From: an uncultured Porphyromonadaceae bacterium
GTDB lineage: Bacteria > Bacteroidota > Bacteroidia > Bacteroidales > Muribaculaceae
Direction: 5' to 3'
NCBI GenBank assembly: GCA_900546365.1
Contig: URCF01000006.1
Span: forward strand, 71,974 to 135,973
DNA: 64,000 nt
Within the stretch, counting starts at the first letter, position 1, and each line of letters starts with the position of its first letter. A model generated the notes under the pieces. It saw only the letters and a program-made list of their open reading frames with translations, was not told the origin of the DNA and searched no databases. The translations under genes and the position numbers were made by a program. Shown piece after piece: positions 8,372 to 15,802 of this stretch.

Positions 8372-9625
8372 ATGACAACCAATCATTCCACACAATCCAA
8401 AGTCTATCCATGGGTGGTTGTAGGCCTCCTGTGGGTGGTGGCTTTGCTCAACTATATGGACCGCCAGATGCTCTCGACCATGCAGGTGTCGATGGGCGAA
8501 ACCATTCATCCTATCCTCGACCCGGTGAATTTCGGCCGTTTGATGGCTATCTTTCTATGGATCTACGGCTTCATGAGTCCCATATCCGGTGCCATCGCCG
8601 ATAAGCTCAACCGCAAATGGCTCATTGTCGGCAGCCTCGGCGTGTGGTCGGCTGTCACCCTTCTGATGGGGTATTGCTCCACTTTTGACCAAATCTACTG
8701 GCTTCGCGCCCTGATGGGTGTGAGCGAAGCGCTCTATATACCCGCCGCCCTAAGCCTCATAGCCGACTATTTCACCGGCCGAGGACGCTCCCTGGCTGTG
8801 GGCATACACATGACCGGACTCTACATGGGTCAGGCTCTCGGTGGCTTCGGTGCCACTGTGGCCCACGCCTACTCATGGCAGCAGACATTCCATGTGTTCG
8901 GTATCATCGGCATTGCCTACGCAGTGGTGCTGATTCTCGTGCTGCGCGATGTGCGCCGCACTCCCGCCGAACAGAAGGAAGCGAACACACCGCTGGGCGT
9001 CACCCTCAAGAGCATGCTCCAAGGGTTTGGGATGGTGTTCTCAATGATAGCGTTCTGGGTGATTCTCTTCTTCTTCGCATCCTCATCACTACCCGGCTGG
9101 GCCACCAAAAACTGGCTCCCCACCCTGTTTGCCAACTCGCTCGGCATATCTCCCGCTGAAGCCGGACCGCTGGCCACCATCACCATCGCGGCAAGCTCGT
9201 TTGTAGGCGTGATGGTAGGCGGCCCGCTCTCCGACCGATGGGTGCGCCGCAATGTCAGGGGCCGCATCTACACCTCAGCCATAGGTATGGCCATGATGGT
9301 GCCGGCACTGGTTCTTATCGGCCTCGGCCACAACATCTATGCCGCCATAGGCGCAGGTCTTTTCTTCGGCCTCGGCTACGGTATGTTCGACGCCAACAAT
9401 ATGCCTATCCTCTGCCAGTTCGTGCCCTCGCGCCTGCGTGCTTCGGCCTACGGTGTGATGAACATGGTGGGAGTATTTGCCGGTGCCGCCACCACCTCCG
9501 TGCTCGGATCATGGGCCAAGGATGGCAACCTCGGCCTCGGCTTCGCTCTGATGGCTGTGGTGATATTCATAGCCATGGCACTGCAGCTCACACTCCTCCG
9601 TCCCACTTCCGACAACAAAGAATAA
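8372..9625 (+). CDS. nanT: MFS transporter, probable N-acetylneuraminate importer
   Basis: This 417-residue, 12-helix major facilitator belongs to the anion:cation symporter (ExuT/GudP-like) group: LLWVVALLNYMDRQMLS in helix 1 and the loop 2-3 motif GAIADKLNRKWLIVG. It lies directly before the sialic acid lyase and epimerase genes, the same nanT-nanL-nanE gene set described in Bacteroides fragilis. Sialic acid is therefore the best substrate guess; the sequence itself only says organic-anion MFS. It begins 6 bases after fucP and ends 23 bases before the lyase. A hexuronate substrate is the main alternative. Confidence 0.85.
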   Translation: MTTNHSTQSKVYPWVVVGLLWVVALLNYMDRQMLSTMQVSMGETIHPILDPVNFGRLMAIFLWIYGFMSPISGAIADKLNRKWLIVGSLGVWSAVTLLMGYCSTFDQIYWLRALMGVSEALYIPAALSLIADYFTGRGRSLAVGIHMTGLYMGQALGGFGATVAHAYSWQQTFHVFGIIGIAYAVVLILVLRDVRRTPAEQKEANTPLGVTLKSMLQGFGMVFSMIAFWVILFFFASSSLPGWATKNWLPTLFANSLGISPAEAGPLATITIAASSFVGVMVGGPLSDRWVRRNVRGRIYTSAIGMAMMVPALVLIGLGHNIYAAIGAGLFFGLGYGMFDANNMPILCQFVPSRLRASAYGVMNMVGVFAGAATTSVLGSWAKDGNLGLGFALMAVVIFIAMALQLTLLRPTSDNKE

Positions 9626-9648
9626 CAACCTAACTATTCAATACTACA

Positions 9649-10572
9649 ATGGAAAAAATCAATGGGCTTATCGATGCCCCTTTTACCCCGTTTCATGAAA
9701 ACGGCGATGTCAACCTCGCTCCTATCCCGGCCTACGCCACCATGCTCAAGAATAATGGACTCAAAGGCGTGTTTGTCAACGGTTCGTCCGGAGAAGGATA
9801 TATGCTCACCGATGACGAGCGCATGGCTATAGCCGAAGCCTGGATTGACGCCACAAAAGATTTTGAGGATTTCAAAGTGATTGTACATGTGGGAAGCTGC
9901 TGCCTGCGCTCCGCCAAAAAGCTCGCCGAGCACGCTGCCAAAATCGGGGCCTACGGTATCGGTGCCATGGCTCCTCCTTTCCCCAAAATCGGTCGCGTGG
10001 AAGAGCTGGTGAAATATATCGAAGGGATTGTGGAAGGCGCTCCCGAACTGCCGTTCTACTACTACCATATCCCCGCTTTCAACGGTGCTTTCCTGCCGAT
10101 GCTCGACCTGCTCAAGGCTGTGGATGGCCGTGTGCCCTCCTTTGCCGGTATCAAATACACCTTCGAGAGCCTGTATGAGTACAACCAGTGCCGCCTGTAC
10201 AAAAACGGCAAATACGATATGCTCCACGGTCAGGACGAAACAATTCTGCCTTGTCTCGCCATGGGCGGTGCCAATGGCGGCATCGGTGGCACCACCAACT
10301 ACAATGGCCGCGAACTCGTGGCTATCCTCGATGCCTGGAAGCGCGGCGATATCGAGGCTGCCCGCGAGCATCAGAACTTTGCCCAGGATGTGATCAACGT
10401 GATCTGCCGCTACCGTGGCAACATTGTCGGCGGCAAGCGCATCATGAAGCTCATCGGCCTTGACCTCGGCCCCAACCGCGTGCCGTTCCGCACCGTCACC
10501 CCCGAAGAGGAGGAAGCGATGAAACGCGAACTTGAGGAAATCAACTTCTTTGAACGCTGCAATAAATTCTGA
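9649..10572 (+). CDS. nanL: N-acetylneuraminate lyase
   Basis: This aldolase splits N-acetylneuraminate into pyruvate and N-acetylmannosamine in the cytosol. The 307-residue DapA/NanA-family barrel carries the carboxylate-binding GSSGEG at 45-50, the catalytic tyrosine Y139 in YYYHIPAFNG and the Schiff-base lysine K169 in FAGIKYT, with residue spacing as in E. coli NanA (Y137/K165). IPAFNG rather than the DapA pattern supports lyase over dihydrodipicolinate synthase, and the AGE epimerase follows after a single base. It is also called nanA in enterobacteria; nanL follows Bacteroides usage. Confidence 0.95.
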   Translation: MEKINGLIDAPFTPFHENGDVNLAPIPAYATMLKNNGLKGVFVNGSSGEGYMLTDDERMAIAEAWIDATKDFEDFKVIVHVGSCCLRSAKKLAEHAAKIGAYGIGAMAPPFPKIGRVEELVKYIEGIVEGAPELPFYYYHIPAFNGAFLPMLDLLKAVDGRVPSFAGIKYTFESLYEYNQCRLYKNGKYDMLHGQDETILPCLAMGGANGGIGGTTNYNGRELVAILDAWKRGDIEAAREHQNFAQDVINVICRYRGNIVGGKRIMKLIGLDLGPNRVPFRTVTPEEEEAMKRELEEINFFERCNKF

Positions 10573-10573
10573 T

Positions 10574-11761
10574 ATGTGGAATCTTGACACAAAACAGTAT
10601 CTCAACGACTGGAATGCCCGCTATCGCGCTGACCTTGTTGACAATATTCTCCCTTTCTGGCTCCGCCACGGCTTCGACCGTGAGAACGGCGGAGTGTACA
10701 CCTGCCTCGACCGCGAGGGCAACCTTATGGACAGCACCAAATCAGTGTGGTTCCAGGGCCGATGCGCATTCGTGTATTCATTTGCCTATAACAATGTGAA
10801 CCGCGACCCGGAGTATCTTGAATTTGCCCTCAGCTGCATAAAATTCATTGAGGAGCACTGCTTTGACACCGATGGTCGCATGTATTTTGAAGTGACCGCC
10901 GACGGCAAGCCCCTGCGCAAGCGTCGCTATGTGTTCTCCGAATGTTTCGCTGCCATAGCCATGGCCGAATATTCGCTGGCCACCGGCAACAAGGAATACG
11001 CCGCAAAATCGCTCAAACTGTTCAAGGATATATGCCGGTTCATCGACACCCCGGGCATCCTCGAGCCGAAATATCTTCCCACGCTCCAGGCCCAGGGACA
11101 TTCGGTGACAATGATACTCATCAACACCGCCGCCGTGATCCGCAAGGTTATATCCGACCCTATCCTTGAAGAACGGATCAACACCTCTCTCCATGCCATC
11201 GAGCAATATTTCCTGCATCCGGAATTCAAGGCTCTCCTGGAGATGGTGGGACCCGAAGGCGAACTTATCGACACCATCAACGGCCGCGTGATCAACCCAG
11301 GCCACTGTATCGAAACAGCATGGTTCCTTCTTGAGGAGGCACGCCACCGCGGCGACAAGCATATCACCGACCTCGCTCTCAAGATACTCGACTGGTCGTG
11401 GGAATGGGGATGGGACGATGAGTTCGGCGGAATCATCAACTTCCGCGACTGCCGCCATTTCCCTGCTCAGGACTATTCTCAGGACATGAAGTTCTGGTGG
11501 CCACAGACCGAAGCCATAATTGCCACCCTCTATGCCCACTACGCCACCGGCGACAACAAATACCTTGAAATGCACCGTCTGGCCAACGAATGGGCCTACG
11601 AGCATCTGCCCGATGAGGCTTTCGGCGAATGGTTCGGCTATCTCCACCGCGACGGCTCTGTAGCCCAGTCGGCCAAGGGTAATATCTTCAAAGGCCCGTT
11701 CCATATTCCGCGTATGCTTATCAAGAGTCAGATGCTCATAAATGACATACTTCAGAAATAA
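10574..11761 (+). CDS. nanE: N-acylglucosamine 2-epimerase (AGE type)
   Basis: It interconverts N-acetylmannosamine and N-acetylglucosamine, passing the lyase product on toward the amino-sugar pool. From the ATG at 10574, 2 bases after the nanL stop codon begins to close, the protein has 395 residues, normal for the (alpha/alpha)6-barrel AGE/renin-binding family. The two catalytic histidines expected from this family are seen as H244 (NPGHCIETAW) and H377 (GPFHIPRML). An in-frame codon at 10532 lies inside nanL and is not needed. This AGE type is unrelated in fold to the TIM-barrel NanE of E. coli and is the type used in Bacteroides nan operons. The next gene starts 20 bases before its stop. 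Confidence 0.94.
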   Translation: MWNLDTKQYLNDWNARYRADLVDNILPFWLRHGFDRENGGVYTCLDREGNLMDSTKSVWFQGRCAFVYSFAYNNVNRDPEYLEFALSCIKFIEEHCFDTDGRMYFEVTADGKPLRKRRYVFSECFAAIAMAEYSLATGNKEYAAKSLKLFKDICRFIDTPGILEPKYLPTLQAQGHSVTMILINTAAVIRKVISDPILEERINTSLHAIEQYFLHPEFKALLEMVGPEGELIDTINGRVINPGHCIETAWFLLEEARHRGDKHITDLALKILDWSWEWGWDDEFGGIINFRDCRHFPAQDYSQDMKFWWPQTEAIIATLYAHYATGDNKYLEMHRLANEWAYEHLPDEAFGEWFGYLHRDGSVAQSAKGNIFKGPFHIPRMLIKSQMLINDILQK

Positions 11762-14700
11762 AGTCCTTATAATTGCCACATTGCTTATGCTCGGGAGCGC
11801 TTCCGCCTCCCGGGCACAAGTGAAGGTGGCCTGCCTCGGCAACAGCATCACCTACGGTGCCACCCTTGAATCACCGGCCACGCAGAGCTACCCCTCGCAG
11901 CTGGCAGGGATGCTGGGTGACAGCTATGAGGTGCGCAACTTCGGACATTCCGGCGCAGCAGTGCTCCGCAAAGGGCACCACCCCTACACAGAATCTCCGG
12001 AATTTGCCGCCGCCTTGAACTACAAGCCCGACATCGCGGTGCTCCACCTCGGGGTCAACGACACCGACCCGCGCTCATGGCCCAACTACAGCTATGAGTT
12101 CACCGCCGACTATATGTATATCATCAACCGGCTGCGCGAAGCAAATCCTGATGTGAGGATTCTCATCTCGCGGCTCTCGCCGCTACGTGCGTCGCATCCG
12201 CGATTCCGGTCAGGCACAAGGATTTGGCGCCTCGAAGCTCAGAACCTCATTGAGCGGGTGGCTCAGGAAGCTGATGTGGAGCTGATTGATTTCAACGCTC
12301 CGCTCGTCAACCGCCAGAACCTGCTGCCCGACGGCATCCACCCCAACATCGAAGGTTCCCGACTGCTCGCCCGCGAGGCTTACCGGGGCATCACCGGCCA
12401 CTACGGCCCGCTGCGCATGCCCGCCGTTTACTCCTCGGGCATGGTGCTCCCTCACAGCCGCTACCTCACCCTCGAAGGCACCACCGAGGCTCACAGCCCC
12501 GTGAGCCTGAGCATTGATGGCCACACATACCGAACCATAGCCTCCAACCGCGGGGAATGGAGCGTCACCATCCCGCCACTCACCCCGGGCAAAGAGTATG
12601 GCATCACTGTGACCGACGGCTCCGACACCATCAGGCTCGACCGCGTGCTCGCCGGAGTGGTATTCATCGCCAGCGGGCAATCCAACATGGCCTTCACCCT
12701 CGGCGAGGATATCAATGGCCGCAACGCCATCAGCAATTGCGCTGACTCCCTGCTGCGGTTCTACACCATGCAACCGAGGTTTGCCACCTACGATGTGGCC
12801 TGGAGCAAGAGCGAAGTGGACTCGGTGAACAATCTTGACTATTTCAAGCCGGCCCATTGGCAGGCTGTCAACCCCGCCAATGCCGCGCCCGTATCCGCCG
12901 TGGCCTACTATTTCGCCAAAGAGCTGCGCGACTCCCTCAAAATCCCCGTGGGGATAATCCAGAATGCCGTGGGCGGTGCCACAATGGGGTCGTGGGTGGA
13001 TATCAACACCCTCGAGCAGGAGATGCCTGAAATCCTCCTCAGCTGGCATACCAACGACTATGTGCAGCCGTGGGCTCAGCAACGGGCCATACGCAACAGC
13101 GGTCCCAAAGGGCGGCACCCCTACGAACCGTCCTACCTGTTCAGCGCAGGGGTAACTCCCCTCGGCCACTACCCGGTGGACGGGGTGATATGGTATCAAG
13201 GCGAGAGCAACGCCCACAATATCGAGCTACATTCCGACCTGTTCAAAGCTATGGCCGGCAGCTGGAGGAAATATTTCCGCAATCCCCGCCTTCCGATTTA
13301 TTTCGCCCAGCTCAGCTCTCTCAACCGACCCTCATGGCCCACGTTCCGCAATTCTCAGCGCATTTTGGCCAAGGAGGTGGCATACTCAGGCATGGCCGTC
13401 ACTCACGATTGCGGTGACTCGCTCGATGTGCACCCGCGCCGCAAGCAGCCGGTGGGCCACCGCATGGCTCTGCTGGCACTCAACCACTCTTTCGGGCTCA
13501 ACATCACCTCATCCGGCCCTGAGCCGGTGAAAGCTGAGATTGTGGCCGAAGGTGTGCAACTCACTTTCAACAATGCAGAAGGTCTCACAGTGGCATCAGG
13601 CTCCGAACCAATCACATTTGAAGTGGCCGGATACAACAAGCTGTTCTCCCCGGCCAAAGCTAAAATCATCAACGACAAAATTATTCTTTACGATATGGAC
13701 ACCCCCAATCCGCGCTTTGTGCGCTACGGTTGGCAACCTTTCACCCGCGCCAACCTGATCAATGCCGACTCCATTCCGGCTTCCACTTTTGAAATCGAGG
13801 TGACCAACGCCCCGCTGCGGGAGATGGAACATGGCATTGAAGCCGGCCTGTCGGGATGCTTCGCCGCTCCCGTCGGCTCCAGACTGGTGATTGCCGGAGG
13901 TTGCAATTTCCCCGGCGACCCGTTTGCCCCCGGCGCATCCAAGGTTTTCTATAAAGGTATATACGCCGCCGACACTGCCGATATGGTGTGGAAACTCGTC
14001 GGAGAGCTTCCCCAACCTATGGCCTACGGAGCCACAGCTGTCACACCCAAAGGTGCGGTGCTGATCGGAGGCACCTCCGCATCCGAGCCTCTCCGCTCCG
14101 TAATGCTTATGACCCTGAACGGTGACAAGGCTCAGCTGCAACAGCTGCCCGAGCTTCCCGAAGCTGTGGACAACGCCTATGCCGCCGCGATAGGCAACAA
14201 GGTGTACCTGGCCGGTGGCAACCTCAACTCCACCCCCTCGCGCACGCTGTTCATGCTCGACCTTGATGCCGACACCCCCCGATGGACCAAGCTCAAGGAT
14301 ATGCCCGGCAACCCCCGCGTGCAGCCGGTGATGGCCACGGCTATCGATGCCGAGGGACAGGAATGTCTATATATATTCGGCGGATTTGCCGGACGCCATG
14401 GCAAGCACGAGCCATCGCTCGAACTTGACGGACTATGCTACAACCCCGCCAAAAACAAATGGACCAAAATCTCCGGCCCGACAGATCCCGACGGCACTCC
14501 TCTTGCGGTGGGCGGCGGTGCTGCCTGCACCACTTCGTCCGGCATCATTGCAGTGTGTGGAGGTGTGAACAAGGATGTGTTCCTTGAGGCCCTGCGCAAC
14601 CAGGCTCCCGACTATCTCAGCCACGACCCGCAATGGTACCGGTTCAACCCATGGACCCTACGCTTCGATGCCGCCACCCGGTCATGGCTTGAGCCTATCC

Positions 14701-14828
14701 CCACCGCTGAAGCCACTTCCCGCGCCGGCGCATCGGTTTTCGCAGGCCCCGACAACTCATTCTTCATTTATGGCGGCGAGCTCAAACCGCGTGTGCGCTC
14801 GTCGGAAACATCCCGTGTATCATTATGA
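11742..14828 (+). CDS. Secreted fusion: SGNH esterase + sialate O-acetylesterase + NanM-like kelch mutarotase
   Basis: This 1028-residue exported protein has a signal peptide at about 1-25 and three domains. (1) SGNH hydrolase, about 27-215: S35 in CLGNSIT, the NFGHSGA block, N106 in LGVND and D197/H200 in DGIHPN. (2) SASA-type sialate 9-O-acetylesterase, about 225-680: S314 in ASGQSNM, QNAVGGATMGSW, IWYQGESN and D562/H564 in DVHPRRK. (3) Kelch beta-propeller, about 695-1028, of the cyclically permuted mutarotase type, as in NanM (EAGLSGCFAAPVGSRLVIAGG and later GG repeats). It should de-O-acetylate sialic acids and speed anomer exchange in the periplasm before uptake. It overlaps nanE by 20 bases and the next gene by ATGA. 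Domain calls are from motifs; substrate is inferred from the operon. Confidence 0.88.
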   Translation: MTYFRNKVLIIATLLMLGSASASRAQVKVACLGNSITYGATLESPATQSYPSQLAGMLGDSYEVRNFGHSGAAVLRKGHHPYTESPEFAAALNYKPDIAVLHLGVNDTDPRSWPNYSYEFTADYMYIINRLREANPDVRILISRLSPLRASHPRFRSGTRIWRLEAQNLIERVAQEADVELIDFNAPLVNRQNLLPDGIHPNIEGSRLLAREAYRGITGHYGPLRMPAVYSSGMVLPHSRYLTLEGTTEAHSPVSLSIDGHTYRTIASNRGEWSVTIPPLTPGKEYGITVTDGSDTIRLDRVLAGVVFIASGQSNMAFTLGEDINGRNAISNCADSLLRFYTMQPRFATYDVAWSKSEVDSVNNLDYFKPAHWQAVNPANAAPVSAVAYYFAKELRDSLKIPVGIIQNAVGGATMGSWVDINTLEQEMPEILLSWHTNDYVQPWAQQRAIRNSGPKGRHPYEPSYLFSAGVTPLGHYPVDGVIWYQGESNAHNIELHSDLFKAMAGSWRKYFRNPRLPIYFAQLSSLNRPSWPTFRNSQRILAKEVAYSGMAVTHDCGDSLDVHPRRKQPVGHRMALLALNHSFGLNITSSGPEPVKAEIVAEGVQLTFNNAEGLTVASGSEPITFEVAGYNKLFSPAKAKIINDKIILYDMDTPNPRFVRYGWQPFTRANLINADSIPASTFEIEVTNAPLREMEHGIEAGLSGCFAAPVGSRLVIAGGCNFPGDPFAPGASKVFYKGIYAADTADMVWKLVGELPQPMAYGATAVTPKGAVLIGGTSASEPLRSVMLMTLNGDKAQLQQLPELPEAVDNAYAAAIGNKVYLAGGNLNSTPSRTLFMLDLDADTPRWTKLKDMPGNPRVQPVMATAIDAEGQECLYIFGGFAGRHGKHEPSLELDGLCYNPAKNKWTKISGPTDPDGTPLAVGGGAACTTSSGIIAVCGGVNKDVFLEALRNQAPDYLSHDPQWYRFNPWTLRFDAATRSWLEPIPTAEATSRAGASVFAGPDNSFFIYGGELKPRVRSSETSRVSL

Positions 14829-15601
14829 TTGACAAAACCATCGACCTCTCTGTGAGCAACTACGGCACTGCCTCACAGCTGGAATATTCCATGGCTATCC
14901 TGCCATGGGGAGCCACCGAGCCCCACAATCAGCATCTGCCGTATCTCACCGACGCCATCCTGTCGCACGATGTGGCTGTGGATGCCGCACAAATCGCCTT
15001 CAAGCAGTTCGGCATCCGCGCAATGGTGCTCCCGGCCATACCGCTCGGTGCGCAGAACCCCGGCCAACGCGACCTCAAATTCTGCATCCACTACCACCAT
15101 TCCACACAGTACGCCGTGCTCACCGACATTGTGGCATCGCTTTATCATCAAGGCATCCACAGACTGCTGATTGTCAACGGCCACGGTGGCAACAGCTTCA
15201 AAAGCATGATCCGCGACCTCGCCGTGGACTATCCCGATATGCTGATTGCCTCCAGCGAATGGTTCAAAGTGTGCCCCGCAAAGGAGTTTTTTGACCAACC
15301 CGGCGACCATGCCGACGAACTTGAGTCGTCGGTGATGATGCACTACCATCCCGAGCTGGTCAACATCAACGAGGCCGGACCGGGCAAATCCGCATCATGG
15401 GCCTCCGAGCAGCTTCAGCAGGGAGTGGCTTGGATTCCGCGGAAATGGACCTCCGTGAGCCGCGACACAGGAATAGGCAACCCCGCGCTCGCCACAGCCG
15501 AAAAAGGCAAGAAATTTGCCCTCGCAGTGGCCCAACGCTATGCCCTTCTCATCCGCGACCTCTGCACCCTTCCATCGCTCTACACCCCCATCCCCGACTG
15601 A
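14825..15601 (+). CDS. Creatininase-family metal amidohydrolase in nan operon
   Basis: This cytosolic protein of 258 residues has no signal peptide. The creatininase-fold metal ligands are visible: E and H in PWGATEPHNQHLP (31-43), D in YLTDAIL (about 46), H in NGHGGN (about 119-124) and E in HADELESS (about 170-177). Family members hydrolyse cyclic amides or formamides (creatinine, formamidopyrimidine, mycofactocin precursor). The substrate here is unknown. Translational coupling to the sialic-acid protein and the terminator 22 bases downstream place it firmly in the nan operon as its last gene, so a sialic acid derivative (lactam, lactone or N-acyl variant) is a reasonable guess only. Confidence 0.85.
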   Translation: MIDKTIDLSVSNYGTASQLEYSMAILPWGATEPHNQHLPYLTDAILSHDVAVDAAQIAFKQFGIRAMVLPAIPLGAQNPGQRDLKFCIHYHHSTQYAVLTDIVASLYHQGIHRLLIVNGHGGNSFKSMIRDLAVDYPDMLIASSEWFKVCPAKEFFDQPGDHADELESSVMMHYHPELVNINEAGPGKSASWASEQLQQGVAWIPRKWTSVSRDTGIGNPALATAEKGKKFALAVAQRYALLIRDLCTLPSLYTPIPD

Positions 15602-15623
15602 CAAATCGCATCCCGATACCCCC

Positions 15624-15660
15624 AGCAAAGCACCGGCCTCAACCGGTGCTTTGCTGTTTT
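15624..15660 (+). terminator. Rho-independent terminator of the fuc-nan operon
   Basis: A perfect 13-bp stem (AGCAAAGCACCGG, 15624-15636, with its complement 15643-15655) encloses a 6-base loop and is followed by GTTTT. It lies 22 bases after the creatininase-family stop. Confidence 0.92.
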
Positions 15661-15802
15661 ATAACCCTCCCGCAACTCCCGACCCTCCCAACAATTCAGC
15701 CTGATACAAAACCATTTCCCTTGTCAGGGTGTTTTGATGTTACAAAAATGTTACAGACACACCCCCTATCATTCGCTAAAACTGTTTGTTTATGGATAAA
15801 AA

